From Closterium sp. NIES-65 (taxonomy: Eukaryota; Streptophyta; Zygnematophyceae; Desmidiales; Closteriaceae), in NCBI GenBank assembly GCA_948144175.1, contig CANXME010002307.1, positions 496,001 through 560,000 on the forward strand: DNA of 64,000 nt. Direction: 5' to 3'. Each line of letters starts with the position of its first letter. Within the stretch, counting starts at the first letter, position 1. A model generated the notes under the pieces. It was given only the letters and a program-made list of their open reading frames with translations, did no database searches and was not told the origin of the DNA. Made by a program: the position numbers and the translations under genes. Below, one piece after another: positions 11,110 to 22,874 of the stretch.

Positions 11110-11640
11110 CGCCCTTGCAGCAGCATGTCGCGCCGCCCTACCTCGCGGCCCCGCCGCCCCATCGCGCGGCCCCGCCCCCCTACCTAGCGGCCCCACCGCC
11201 CTTCCTTGTAGCCCCGCCGCCCCATCGCGCGGCCCCGCAGCCCTACCTCGCGGCCCCGCCGCCCCATCGCGCGGCCCCGCCGCCCTACTTAGTGGCCCCG
11301 CCGCTCGTCCTAGCGGCCCCGCCGCCCCATCGCGCGGCCCCGCCGCTCTACCTCGCGGCCCCGCCACCCTACCACGCAACCCCGCCGCCCCATCGCGCGG
11401 CCCCGCCCCCCTACCTCGCGGCCCCGCCGCCCTACCTAGCGGCTCCGCCGCCCTATCTCGCGGCCCCGCCGCCCTACCCAGCGACCCCGCCGCCCTTCTG
11501 CGGCGGCCCCGCCGCTCCTCTGCAGCGGCCCCGCCGCTCCACATCAGCGGCTCAGCCGCCCTACTCCTGCGGCCCAACCGCCCAACTTCTACGGCCCCGC
11601 CGCCATACTCGGCGGCCCCGCCACCCTACTTCAGCAGCCC
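11110..11640 (+). repeat. GC-rich tandem repeats in leader of element 3
   Basis: Units of about 18 bp (CGGCCCCGCCGCCCTAC and GCGGCCCCGCCGCCCCATC) alternate for 500 bp between the primer site and gag. They give long Pro/Ala/His or Gly/Arg frames on both strands, which are not genes. A CCGGTGAGC splice-donor-like site follows at 11850. Confidence 0.8.
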
Positions 11641-11919
11641 AGCCGAGCCGACCAGCAGCAGAGCAGCCGAGCCGCCAAGCAGCAGAGCAACCGAGCCGCC
11701 CCGCCGCTGAGCTGCACTGCAGCCGAGCCGCCCGGCCGCCCACCAGCCGAGCCGCCGTGCAGCCAAACCACCCAGCAGCCGGGCCGCCCTGCCGCCGAGC
11801 AGCCCAGCTCTCGAGCCGCCCTGCAGCCGAGCCGCCCGAGCAGCCCTCTCCGGTGAGCACAAACCCTCTGTCACTGCGTGCCCTTCCCCTACTGCTTGCA
11901 TTGCTAGTCTACTGTTGTC

Positions 11920-13193
11920 ATGGCTACCCCTAGTGTCCTCGCTTTTGACGCTGAGGGTCGAGCCATTGACTTTGAGGTCTGGGTAGATGACCTACAGCTC
12001 TTCTTACGGTGCGATAAGGCGGACGGCCTCTCTCTCTTTGACCTCACCTCTGGCACTACCACTGCCCCTGCTGCTAATGCTGACGCCACTGTTCGCTCCC
12101 AGTGGGCCACGCGCGACGCTGCTGCACGTCTTGCTGTGCGTCGCCACCTCCCTACCTCCGAGCGTGCGCACTTTAGTCAGTATAAGAGTGCTCAGACCTT
12201 GTACGACGCTGTAGTCGCGCGCTACTCCTCCCCTTCCACTGCTGCACTGAGCCGTCTCATGCTACCGTACCTCTTCCCTGACCTTGCTGCCTTTCCCACC
12301 GTAGCTAACCTCATTACGCACCTCCGCACTAATGACACTCGCTACCGCGCTGCACTTCCTGCTGACTTCTGCGCCGCGAACCCCCCCCCCCCATGTACAT
12401 CACTCTGTACTTCCTAGTTAGTCGCCTCCTTGACTCCCTTCGAGTAGTCAGGGACCACTTTCTCTCAGTCTGTCCCACCACACTCACTGTAGACCTCCTC
12501 GAGAAGGCCCTCCTCGCGATAGAGAAGAGCATAGTCGCTGTAGGAGCCTCTCGAGGTGACCCGCGCACCCCCATCTTTGAGGGGTGTTCTCCCTCCCCCC
12601 TGCTGCCCTCTGTTGCCACTGCTGCTGCGGCCGACCTCCTTGGTCTTGAGTCGGTCGGTGCGGCGTCTGCCCCTAGCGGGAGACGCCGCTCTGGCAAGGG
12701 CAAGGGGGGCAAGGGAGTAGGAGGAGCGGGCGGTGGAGGTGGAGGTGGAGGCGGTGGGGGGAGTGGGGGTGGCGGTGGGAGTGGAGGTGGGGGTGGGGGG
12801 GTCGGTGGCAGCATTGGAGGCGGAGGCGGCGGCAGCGGTGGCGGTGGGAGCGAAGGTGGCGGAGGAGGCGGCGGTGGAGGCGGCGGCGGAGGCAGCGGCG
12901 GCAGTGGAGGCAGCGGAGGCGGTGGAGGTGGTGGGGGAGGCGGTGGAGCTGGTCGCGGGTCTTCGCAGAGGAGTGGCTCCGGTGGTGGCTCGCGCCAGCA
13001 GCAGCAGGGCGGTGGTCGTCCGACCCTGTCCCCTCAGCAGCTCCGTGAGTGGTACACTGCACGCCAGCGGGGTGGGGGTTTTGGTCCGTGCACCTACGTC
13101 CTACGCACCAGCCACCGTGCGGGTGAGCAGTGTGGGGGTGCGCACCCCACCCAGCGCTGCTTTGGCCGCCTGACGGACGTGTGGCGTCACTAG
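11920..13193 (+). pseudogene. Copia gag of element 3, frameshifted at poly-C
   Basis: The gag N-terminus starts MATPSVLAFDAEGRAIDF at 11920 and has the usual copia gag fold region with LQLFLRC, SQWATRDAAARLAVRRHL and LYDAVVARYSSP. At a run of 12 C (12381-12392) the frame leaves this reading; the continuation MYITLYFLVSRL starts at 12393 in the -1 frame. Then follow a basic GKGKGGKG segment, a long Gly-rich tract, a QLREWY motif and the Cys/His module C-x13-C-x3-H-x4-C at about 13090-13163. A stop at 13191 ends it. Gag forms the virus-like particle and packages RNA. The frame change could be decay or recoding. Confidence 0.8.
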
Positions 13194-16100
13194 TTCCCGG
13201 AGGCCTCAGAGATCCCTCGCTGGGACAAGCTGTCTAGGGCGGGTGTTGCCATCTTCGATCTTGACTTTGATGCTATTCTCTCTGCCATATATGCTGTGTC
13301 TATTAGTGATGAGCGTGACTGTTACCGGTGTTCCCGCCCGATCCGGGCATTGACACTGCTGCTCTAGGTACTGGTGCGGCTGCTGCCCTAGGTGCTTGCG
13401 ACGCTGCTGCTCTAGGTGCTGGTGTGTCTGCGTCCTCAGGTACTGGTGAGTCTGCGCTCTTAGGTACTCCGTCGGCTTCGGCCTCCCTCACCTTCACCCT
13501 TGACTTTGGGGCGTCTCGCTCCTTCTTTCGAGACCGCACCACACTCACGCCACTTAGTCGGCCGGTTGCGGTCTCTGGCTGACCCCTCTCGGAGTCTCGT
13601 CCTGTCTTGCTTCTCCACAGTCCTCCTGTGTCCGGCGGCTCCCTCTGGCACCCTGTCTGGTCTCTACCTCTCCTCGTTCTCGACAAACCTGGTGAGTGGT
13701 GCTGACCTACAGGATGCGGGTGTCCACCAGTTCACTCCTCCGCGTCGGCGAGTGACCCACTGCACAGAGGCTAGCACAGGCCGACACCTGGCTACGTTCA
13801 CCCGTCAGCCGGGGTCGAGCCTGTACACTCTGACCACTGCGTGTCCTCCAGTTGCTGAGTCTGGTAGGGTAGCCGCGTCGGGTCAGGTGTTTGCTCCGGC
13901 GTCCAGGTCTGGTCCTGAGTCTGCCCCCTGTTCGTGTCGTCTCCTGTCTCACCAGACTCTCCTCTAGCACCACCTCCTTGGCCACCCCTCTCTACTTCGG
14001 CTCAGAGGCATGGCCTCCCGTCTTCTTGTCTCTGGTCTCCCCCGGTCCCTCCCTCCCCTTCCTCAGGGCCCTGGCCCTGCCTGTGTCCCCTGTGTCGAGA
14101 GGCGCCAGCGTGCTGCCCCTCACTCCTCTCAGTTTCCTCCGATAGAGGCCCCGTTGCAGACACTTCACATGGACGTGTGGGGCCCAGCCCGCGTCCGTGG
14201 ACAGGGTCACGAGTGCTACTTCCTGCTTGTTGTTGACGACTACTCGCGTTACACCGCAGTCTTCCCCTTGCGCAGCAAGGGTGATGTTACTGCGGTGCTG
14301 ATCGACTGGATCCGCGCAGCTCGTCTCCAGCTCAGGTAGAGCTTTGGCTCGGACTTTCCTGTTCTGCGTCTGCACTCGGACAAAGGCAGAGAGTTTTCCT
14401 CTGACCTTTTGAGAGCCTACTGTCGCGCACGAGGCATCCGTCAGACCTTCACGCTTCCGGTCTCCCCGCAGCAAAATGGGATTGCTGAGCGCCGCATTGG
14501 CATGGTCATGGACGTCGCTCGTACGTCTATGATGCATGCGGCTGCCCCCCATTTTCTGTGGCCGTTTGCGGTGAGGTACGCGGCGCATCAGATCAACCTC
14601 CACCCCACGGTCTCCAGGCCGGAGACCTCCCCAGCCTTGCTGTGGACGGGGAAGGTTGGCGATGCGTCCGCGTTCCGGGTCAGGGGATCTCGGGCGTTTG
14701 TCCGCGACTTGTCTGCGGACAAGCTGTCCCCTCGTGCTGCTCCTTGCGTCTTCCTGGGGTTCCCCCCTGACGCGCCTGGGTGGCAGTTCTACCACCCCAC
14801 CTCTCGACGTGTTCAGTCCTCCCAGGACGTCACGTTTGACGAGTCGGTCCCCGACTACCGCCTCTTCCCCTACCGCACTCCGTCCCTCCCCCCGCCCCCG
14901 CTCTTCCTTGTACTAGGTCCCCTCCAGGTAGACCCCCTTCCCCCTCAGGGTCCAACCCCTTCAAGTGTGTTCCAGGTAGACGCAGTCGAGCCTCTTCGTT
15001 CTGCCAATCCTACTATCACGCGTCTCTTGGCTACTGTTGTCACTGACCCTTCTTTTCGGTCCACTGCTACGTCTGCCTTAGTTGCTGAGCTTGTCGACTT
15101 TGCTGCTCGCTATCGTCTAGACTACACTGCTAGTCTTGTTGCTGAGTCTGAGTCTGTCTGTCCTCCGTCCGTCGGGGGTGAGTGTGCTCTTAGCACGGAC
15201 GTCCTTGAGGACAGGCACGAGGAGTTCCAGTGTTTTTCTGTTGTTTTGCCTCATCTCGTGTCCACGCTGATTGCCCCTGAGGAAGACCCGGATGCACCAG
15301 ACATCCCGACTCCTCGATCGTACGCTGACACGATCAAGGGTCCCTACTCCTCACAGTGGCAGTCAGCCATGGACGCAGAGATGGCTTCCTCGAAGTCCAC
15401 AAGCACCTATGTCGACGAGGTTCCCCCACCTGGGGCGAACATCGTCAGTGGCATGTGGATTTTCAGGGTGAAGCGGCCGTCGGGTTCTCCGCCTGTCTTC
15501 AAGGCGCGTTACGTGGCTCGAGGCTTCAGTCAGCGGCAGGGAGTTGACTACTTTCATACCTCCTCCCCCACCCCGAAGATGACCACTCTTCGGGTGCTGC
15601 TGCACATAGCCACTCAGCGCGACTACGAGCTTCACTCTCTTGACTTAAGCACAGCTTTCTTGCAATGTAGCTTGCACGAAGAGATCTGGCTGCGCCGCCC
15701 ACCTGGCTTCACTGGGTCGTTTCCTCCTCGTACCCAGTGGAGCCTTCGGCGGCAAGTCTACGGTCTCCGCCCGGCGCCTCGTGAGTGGCACGACACACTG
15801 AGGACTACACTTGCGGCTCTTGGGTTTGCTCCTTCTACTACCGACCCGTCGCTGTTTCTGCGCACCGACACCTCCTTGCCGCCGTTCTACATCGCCGTGT
15901 ACGTCGACGACTTGGTCTTTGCCACTACTGACACTGCTGGACTCGCCCACGCGAAGTTCGAGATGCAGAAGAGACACACGTGCAGAGACCTGGGTGAACT
16001 GCGTAGCTACCGTGGCTTGCAGATCACCCGGGAAAGAGCACAACACACCATTACCCTGACTCAGTCACACATGGTGCAGCAGGTCCTTCAGCGCTTCGAC

Positions 16101-16823
16101 TTCACGTACTCCTTTCCCCAAGCCACTCCTCTGTCTACTCGCCACTCGCTCTCAGCTCTGCCTTCGGATGAGTCCGTAGAGCCAAGTGGCCCGTACCCAG
16201 AGGTTGTTGGCTGCCTCATGTACGTGATGACCTACACACGACCCGACCTAGCATACCCTCTTAGCATCTTGGCACGCTATGTTGCTCCTGAGAGACACCG
16301 ACCAGAGCATATGGCTGCAGCGAAGAGGGTGTTGCGCTACTTGTGCAGTACGTTGGGAATGGGGCTAGTGCTTGGAGGGTGACGTCCAGTGGTCCTCACA
16401 GGTCATGTAGACGCTTCTTGGGCTGACGACCAGGCTACACAGTGGTTGTCACAGGGTTACACCTTCAGCCTTGGCCCCGGCTCTGTTTCGTGGCGGGCTA
16501 CCCGCTCGTCTTCTGTTCTTGGCTCCAGCTGTGAGGCTGAGATCTACGCGGGGGCCATGGCTGCACAGGAGCTACGCTGGCTCACCTACCTGCTGACTGA
16601 CCTAGGAGAGCCGCCTCGTTCTCCTCCGGTTCTGTACGTAGACAACAAGGCCATGCTGGCCTTGTGTCGGGAGCACAGACTGGAGCACAGAACGAAGCAC
16701 ATTGCTCTTCGCTACTTCCTTGCTCGTGACCTGCAGCAGCGTGGTCACCTGCGCCTTGCTTACGTGGCCTCTCAGGCCAACACTGCTGATATATTTACCA
16801 AGGCACTTCCGCCTTGTCATCAT

Positions 16824-16959
16824 TGTCAGAATTAGAAACGAGAATGAATGACTAGAATGAGTGTTGGGTACAAATAGGTCAAACCTAACCCTAGAAATGT
16901 GTACCCACTATAGGCTAACCCACTGTAGCCTAAACAAGCACATCATATAATGTTTGACA
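16824..16959 (-). repeat. 3' LTR of the mini-element (136 bp)
   Basis: Read on the minus strand it starts TGTCAAACATT after the polypurine tract. It lacks 16 bp present near the end of the 5' copy. Confidence 0.9.
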
Positions 16960-17185
16960 CACCCCCATAGGCAAAGTGGGGGAGAACAAGGGGTCACAAG
17001 ACCAGTCAAAGCAAAACAAAGCTCAGGGTGGATCTCAAGGATACCACACAAGTTCCGAGCACAAGCAAGCGGTCACAAGACCAGTTCACATGCAGATTTA
17101 TAAAAGAACAAGAGATACAGTAATCACAACCTAGCAAGAGTAAGCATGCAGGTATATATATATAGAGATCACTGTACAAGCAAAG

Positions 17186-17800
17186 TCAAGAAGTGAGCAA
17201 ATGAGGGATAGTAGGCACGAGGCCTAGAAGAGTACAGAAGCGCTGATGGTCACAAGGCTGAAGCGCCTTGGTGAACACGTCAGCAGTGTTGGCCCGAGTG
17301 GCCACGTAACGCAGACAAAGCTGACCTCGCTGCTGCAGCTCTCGAGCAAGAAAGTAGCGCATAGCAATGTGCTTCGTCCTGTGCTCCAGTCTGTGCTCCC
17401 CACACAAGGCAATGGTGGCCTTGTTGTCGACGTACAGCACTGGAGGAGAACGAGGCTGCTCTCCAAGGTCAGTCAGCAGGTAGGTGAGCCAGCGAAGCTC
17501 CTGGGCAGCCATGGCCGTGGCGTAGATCTCAGCCTCACAGCTGGAGCTGAGAACAGAAGAAGAGCGAGTAGAACGCCAAGAGACAGAGCCAGAGCCAAGA
17601 CTGAAGGCGTAACCCTGTGACGACCGCTAAGTAGCCTGGTCGTCTGCCTAGGAAGCGTCTGAGTGCCCAGTGAGAACAGGCCGGTCTCGCCCTCCAAGCA
17701 CTAGCCCCATGCCCGACGTACTGCACAAGTAGCGCAACACCCTCTTAGCTGCATCCATGTGCTCCTTCCGGTGACGGCCGGGAGCGACATAGCGTGCTAA
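17186..17800 (-). pseudogene. RNase H region of the mini-element
   Basis: Starting near 17800 the frame reads LARYVAPGRHRKEHMDAAKRV, the DAS metal-ligand block and, from 17512, MAAQELRWLTYLL, the VDN acidic position and ANTADVFTKAL, ending HLLTS at 17186. Two stops interrupt the upstream part (TAG for Trp near 17650 and TAG for Gln near 17630). No gag, protease, integrase or RT palm is present. Confidence 0.85.
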
Positions 17801-17838
17801 TTTTTTTAATTTTTTTTTGAAAATCCGCTTTGATACCA

Positions 17839-17990
17839 TGTCAGATGATCCACTTGTCAAAATCAGAAACGAGAATGAATGACTAGAATGAGTGTTGGGT
17901 ACAAATAGGTCAAACCTAACCCTAGAAATGTGTACCCACTATAGGCTAACCCACTGTAGCCTAAACAAGCACATCATACAATGTTTGACA
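17839..17990 (-). repeat. 5' LTR of the mini-element (152 bp)
   Basis: On the minus strand it starts TGTCAAACATTG and ends ATCATCTGACA, directly followed by TGGTATCAAAGCGG, a primer-binding site complementary to the 3' end of initiator-Met tRNA type sequence. Confidence 0.9.
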
Positions 17991-18252
17991 ATCATCAGCG
18001 CTTTTGTACGATGCTAGGTCTTGTGCCTACTTGGCCACACTTGCTCACTTCATGACCTTGCTTGTACTGTGATCTTTCTATACCTGCACTTGCTTGTTTA
18101 CCTTTATATATGATCTTGCATGTGAACTGGCCTTGTGGCCTTGCTCTTGTGCTCAGACTGTGTGGTGACGTTGTGATCCACCCTGAGCTTGCTTTGCTTT
18201 GCTTGACTGGTCTTGTGACCTCTTGTTCTCCCCCACTTTGCCTATGGGGGTG

Positions 18253-18378
18253 TGTCAAACTCATATGCAATAGTCTGTGTAGGTTGTAGTGGGGTAGACA
18301 ATATGGGGTACAACACTTTTAGGTTTTCCTACTTGTACCCACCTGCCTGCTAGTTCATTCATTCCTTGTTCTTCCATA
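18253..18378 (+). repeat. LTR at the 3' end of element 3
   Basis: It begins TGTCAAACTC right after the polypurine tract CCTATGGGGGTG. The shared LTR block is present, but overall similarity to the 5' LTR at 10838 is poor. The end is ill-defined because it runs into a minus-strand leader. Confidence 0.7.
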
Positions 18379-18865
18379 GAGAAGCCAGCGTGCGGGCCCC
18401 TAAAACGCCGCGACGAGGCGACGGTTGGGGCCAGCGCGCGGGCCCCCAAGGCGCCGCGACGAGGTGACGAGAGGGGTCGGCGCGCGGGCCCGCAGGGCAC
18501 CGCACAAAGCAGGAACCTGCCGCGCGCCTCAGGGCGCACGGCGGGCAGAAAACCGCCACGCGCCCGGAGCGCGTGGCGGGAAGAAAAATAGGAGGTCGGG
18601 CGCCACAGGGCGAGCGACACACAGTAGGGCAGCGGAAGCTGGTGGGCCCACAGGCCAGGAGCGTATCGCTCTGATAGCATGTTAAAACTAAGTACAGGTA
18701 GGCTTAGGGGCCATAGCTATGGTAGCTTAGTAGCTGAGGTTTTAGGGTTCAAGGAGAATATCGAGTGAGTTAGAAAGGAGACAAGGATATATGTAGCAAG
18801 CCCAAAAGGGTTATACTCACTTTTGAGTACCCCACTACAGACCAGACAAGCATTATAATCTTACA
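18379..18865 (-). mobile_element. Orphan minus-strand copia 5' LTR and leader
   Basis: On the minus strand: LTR 18865-18680 (TGTAAGATT...TTTTAACA), primer site TGCTATCAGAGCG at 18679, then a GC-rich leader with the GGGCCCGCGCG repeat unit also seen at 2754-3111. The leader is cut off at the junction with the plus-strand LTR near 18379. No coding region follows, so this is a broken element. Confidence 0.8.
18680..18865 (-). repeat. 5' LTR of the orphan element
   Basis: A 186-bp LTR with the shared block CTGTAGTGGGGTACTC and TATAACCC. It is followed on the minus strand by the primer-site-like TGCTATCAGAGC. Confidence 0.85.
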
Positions 18866-19039
18866 CGACTGGCCGCGAAACCGCCCCTCAAACTTTCTCC
18901 CTCGACACAACACATCAACACCAAAGATCCCCCATCCAAGTGATGATGCAACTTTCTTAGCCTAGTCATTTTTTTTTCAATATATCAAAAAATATGACAA
19001 GTACAGTTTTTTACGGGAAATACGTTTAAGCCCAGAGTT

Positions 19040-20825
19040 TTGAGCTGGAGCTGCTACTGCAAAACTCAGATCTACCATTACTTTGACATCAGTTACTCAA
19101 GCCCACTAGCGGACACTGACAACGCCAGAGTGCAACAATATAACGACTCGCTCGTGGCGAGTAACGTCTTACTGCAAAATATGTTGCCGATGGAGCAACT
19201 GGGCATTCCCTTGTTCAAAACGAACCCGGCTCCGGCCTCGGAGCTTGGTGGTACCTCACAAAGTTGTTCCAGTCAAAGGACTCAGTGTCGTAGAGCAGAC
19301 TACTCCAACAATTGATGGAGGTAAAAATGGGACCCGAGGAGAAAGCCAAGTCCTACATTAACCATTGCCGAAGCTTATGCGATCAAATCGCAAAGCACAT
19401 GAGTTCAATCTCCAAAGAAATCTTCGTCACCATCATGCCCCGAATGGTAACCATGCAAGGCGCTCCTTTGCAAAAAGGAAGCTATCTCAAAAGCTGCCCT
19501 CTACGTCGCCCTTCTCGTCGAACAACAGGACATGGATGCACATAAGGATTGTCCCGTGCCGTGACGAGAGCGACTCACCTTCTATGCCAACAACAAAGAA
19601 GAGCAATGACCGCGGCGCCACTATTGCAAAGTTTGCATAAGTTTCAGGCACTCAACGGAGTGATGCAAGTTTAACTCCAACAATGGCCAACCCAATCCGA
19701 GCACTTGGGAGCCGACAAGACTTGTGCGCCAAGACACATTTCAAGCCCATGGCTTTCAGCCCCCACTGCACAGTGCGAACTCCTCACTTCAACAGCAGTA
19801 GCCACACCCAACACAATCTGGAGGCACCTGCAACGTCCTCAACAACATGGAGATACGTCACATACGGGGAACTTGTTATCGGCGCAGTGTGTACGCAAAA
19901 CCCGATCTTTGCGTTAAAGAAATTTTACCCTTTACCGTGGACCACGACTACAACGACGACGATGGTCAAGACTGGAACCTTCCAGTCCCACTACTTGTAA
20001 GTTCCTCGCACATGTTTGACCCCATGCCAGCGCCCATCGTCTGGATTGCACGTGAACGTTTCCTGAACTATAATACCCCACACATTGTCACGACGCAACT
20101 TGCACTTCTTAAGCGCAACGACGATTAACAGAACAATTTGCATCTTGGCAGTTGTTGCGGGTAGCACATAGTTGGCTCAACGCCCCGTCGCCACCCTCAC
20201 GGTCACATATATTATAGTAATGAACAACGAAAGGTTGCGCATCCTGAATGCGCGTGACAGCAATACGCACATCACACTGAATCACGTGCTTATCATGCAG
20301 AACCTGCGCTTCAACCTACTCTTTGTGTCGCTACTGACAGATTGCAGAGTGGAAATTAGCACTGACCCAGAATCTCTTAACATCTTGCTATACTTTACCC
20401 CGCCTGACAAGACACACATGTACCTCAAACACACACACGCCTACAACAGCGTATACGTCCTGGATTTTAACATCTTGGCCTGTAGTGGGAACTTGGACGA
20501 CTTAATCGATCTCGTCCCACTCCACTTCGAATATATCCAGGAGCCTTTGGTGCTGCATCACCAGCACGCGGACGTAACAGCACTGCACAATCCTGACCCC
20601 ACGACATCTGTAGGAATTGTCACACCCCTACCGCCTCAACTACCGCCAGCATTGCCCGCAGATGACTTGCTGCGATCGCGGAAGCTAAACGATACGCGTC
20701 GCCTAACGAATGCTTATCAACGCTCGAGCTTGAAGGCGCCACACACCGCGTCTTCGGCACGCCAGCGAACACCTTTAGAGGATCGTGTGAGGAAGAAGGC
20801 ACAGATCATACAATACGCATGGTGA
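19040..20825 (+). pseudogene. Decayed copia gag-protease of another, lower-GC lineage
   Basis: Several frames fit pieces of a copia gag. The segment from 19312 has KAKSYINHCRSLCDQIAKH and SISKEIFVTIM, typical of the gag UBN2 region. At 19621-19670 a canonical CX2CX4HX4C zinc knuckle is readable with a TGA one position before its last Cys. Frame 20172-20825 has the protease-like MNNERLRILNARDSNTHI and NLRFNLLFVSLLTDCRVEI blocks that follow the DSG site in copia proteases. Base composition is clearly lower in GC than the other elements. The match is motif-based; no LTRs were found. Confidence 0.6.
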
Positions 20826-22312
20826 ACCGCGCCCGTACACCAAGGAACAATTCTTCAAGCCGTCCCCCATTGGTGCGACCTGACCAAGAAACTCTGCGTC
20901 GAAGAAGAAGAGGATCAAGCGCGCAATCGAAGCTGGAAAACTCAGCTGCAAGAGTATAGCAAAAGCACGAGGGACCTTCGTCTGCAGTGCTTGGGGCGAA
21001 GCAGGCGGAGAAGGCGCCTCCAACGAAGGCGGGTGGGGAGGCAACGAAGAATGGGGATCCAACAGAGGCGGAAGCTGGGGCAACACAGAAGGAACCTGAG
21101 CAACCGCAATCGAAGATTGGGCCACTGCAACTAGTGGATGGGGTGACACTGGAGGTGAGTGGGGAGGATCAAGTGATGCCTAGGGTGTCAGAATCCCAAC
21201 CACTAGACCATTGGGATAAAAGGGCTTGTTAAGTAGCGGGTCAGTGCGCCCATAACCCCCCAGGCCAACATGCCTGTAACCCTTCCCTAGGATCAATCGG
21301 GGATCACCATTGGACCTCTGACATAGGGCACCACACGCAACCGAGAAGAACAAAGGGGGGGAACCGGGGAAGATACCAAGCAGGATCATTAGGCGAATGT
21401 TGAACCAGCAAACAAGCAGAGGACACATGAGGTGACGAATTGCTGCATAGCAGCTGCCATTCAGGGCCAGTAGTATCGTTTCGCTAGTCCGGCAAAGGTT
21501 TTGTTACCGAAGGAATGTCCCATATATGCCACATCATGGAACTCTTCCAGTCAAATTTGATTAAGTGGGTCATAGTTTGGGGCCCATAGCTTCCCCGAAC
21601 CTTAGGAAGTTTTCCCATTGTGGCAAATTTTGCGTCTCTATTGACGCTATTTCAGGGTCGACGGAGTACCTGTGTAGGAATAAGCCATTAAGCGGAGGAT
21701 TCATTCCATCTATCTAGCTCAAAATTGTAGTTTGGGGTGGGCCTACTCGGAGTAAAGCATGTTAGTATTCACAGATAATCATGCTGGGTTCGTGACGGTC
21801 TACTATGGAGTTTTCTTATTTTGACCCACTCGGAGTTGCTAAGCTCGGTGACTGTATTGGAAAAGTGAACTTTTGATCGGGTACGGGGACTTAGGAAACC
21901 AATTTGTAACCCTAAAACTTGAAGGGCGGGCCAATCACCACCGTGAAGAACGTATAGGCCTTGTTCTGCGGGCATACAGGTCCAGGCTAAGCAAAGGGTC
22001 TGCCAAAACCTGGAAGGAAAGTCAAACCAAAACCAGCAGGTCTCCTCTTGCCCATTCGAGAAATTTCAGCATAGCGGAACAGAAAGAGGGGCTCTCCCTG
22101 AGCGAAAGACATTTGGGGTTGTGTCTGGCGCTAGGTAAAAAACATACCACATTACTTTCGGATGAGTCACGAGTTTCATGTTTCATGGTTTTTGTTGTTG
22201 TTGTTGTTTTTTTTTTTTTTTTTTTTTTTTTTAACTTGCATTCATTGGAGCAAGGGGTTTGGTGGAATAGGCTTGTCTTTTTTGTGGAGAAATATTTGGT
22301 TTCACCCCCTGC
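20826..22312. other. Intergenic sequence without recognisable genes
   Basis: The frames here are short and match nothing I know. A run of 26 T lies at 22207-22232. Bases 22308-22312 (CCTGC) are the left copy of the target duplication of element C. Confidence 0.5.
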
Positions 22313-22442
22313 TGTCAAATGTTATAGCTGCTACAATTTGTTTAGGTTGTAGTGGGGTAGTTACTATGGGGTACAGTAAGTTTAAGGTTTCCTACTTATA
22401 CCCAACTCTTTCCTAGTGCAATCACCATTTTTCATTCTGACA
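22313..22442 (+). repeat. 5' LTR of element C
   Basis: It runs TGTCAAATG...CTGACA and is followed by TGGTATCAGAGCC (primer site, initiator-Met tRNA type). Confidence 0.92.
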
Positions 22443-22707
22443 TGGTATCAGAGCCTAGGTTAGGAACCTAGGACCGCTCAGTCCTAAGGGCCCACCGTTC
22501 CGCTAGAACCGCCCTAGCGCCTTCGCGCCCTCGTGCGCCTCTCTGCTAGTGCGCCCTCGCGCGCCTCTTTCTCTCACGCTGCCCGTGCACAGCCCGCTAG
22601 CCACCCACGCGCAGCCCGGTCTTAGCGCGTGCAGCCTGCTAGCCGCCCGCGCGCGGCCTGTTTCTAGCGCGCGTAGGCCGTTAGTCGCCCACATGCGACC
22701 AGCACCG
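22443..22707 (+). other. Primer site and first part of the leader of element C
   Basis: The primer site is followed by GC-rich leader with GCGCGCAGCCCG-type repeats up to the insertion of element D. Bases 22703-22707 (CACCG) are the left target duplication of D. The leader resumes at 34523. Confidence 0.8.
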
Positions 22708-22830
22708 TGTCAGAACATATAGCTTACTTGTTTCTGTAGGCTATAGTGGGGTATCCCATAGGGGGTACAACCCAATTAGGGTTTCCTATTTGTACCCACT
22801 TCATTTCATAGTCATCCACTCCTGTTCATT

Positions 22831-22831
<1 letters not shown>
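22708..22831 (+). repeat. 5' LTR of element D (3' end replaced by A-tract)
   Basis: It matches the 34390-34522 LTR at all but one position. The last bases (GTTTCACA) are replaced by the A-tract. Confidence 0.9.

Positions 22832-22871
<40 letters not shown>
22832..22871 (+). repeat. Run of 40 A at an internal junction
   Basis: It joins the LTR of D directly to protease-coding sequence. It may be a copied poly(A) or an assembly artefact. Confidence 0.9.

Positions 22872-22874
<3 letters not shown>

Larger units (their letters stand above)
16824..17990 (-). mobile_element. Minus-strand mini LTR element carrying only an RNase H region
   Basis: LTRs at 17839-17990 (5') and 16824-16959 (3') share the same sequence except for two substitutions and a 16-bp deletion in the 3' copy. 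The 5-bp duplication ATCAT flanks them (16819-16823 and 17991-17995). The primer site TGGTATCAAAGCGG is at 17838-17825 and the polypurine tract complement at 16960-16970. The 0.86-kb interior encodes only the end of RT and RNase H plus the 3' untranslated block with its twin hairpins. It must have moved using enzymes supplied by another element (inference). It inserted into RNase H of element 3. Confidence 0.92.
13194..18046 (+). pseudogene. Copia pol of element 3 with multiple stops, split by insertion
   Basis: Pieces can be followed through several frames. The protease has TLDFGAS where the others have TLDSGAS, so the Ser of the active-site DSG is changed. A stop replaces Trp before the integrase HH motif near 13965. 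Another stop lies at 14337. Integrase Asp/Glu motifs, the RT with YVDD (15898-15909) and RNase H to LVLGG are in frame 14409-16382; a stop at 16380 interrupts RNase H. The GGAEP linker is deleted. After the nested element the last codons (CDHQRF-like to HLLTS) run 17991-18046. The copy is inactive. Confidence 0.85.
10838..18378 (+). mobile_element. Ty1/copia element 3, degenerate, interrupted by a mini-element
   Basis: A copia element with 5' LTR (about 10838-10969), primer-site-like TGGAATCAGAGC at 10970, GC-rich leader, gag, protease, integrase, RT and RNase H, a 3' untranslated block with polypurine tract, and an LTR at 18253. Several stops and frameshifts break the coding region. A minus-strand 1.17-kb element (16824-17990) splits RNase H. 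The two end LTRs belong to visibly different subfamilies, so the element may be a recombinant of two insertions. Confidence 0.75.

Noticed and set aside
10970..11933. Pro/Ala/His-rich frame on the plus strand and Gly/Arg-rich frame on the minus strand
   Set aside because: Both come from the leader satellite of element 3; the real gag start is the ATG at 11920.
10838..18378. Treating the LTRs at 10838 and 18253 as a normal pair
   Set aside because: They align poorly and no target duplication was found, so I describe element 3 as possibly recombinant and give no insertion age.
22207..22232. T26 run as the tail of a retroposed gene
   Set aside because: No polyadenylation signal, coding remnant or target duplication was found beside it.
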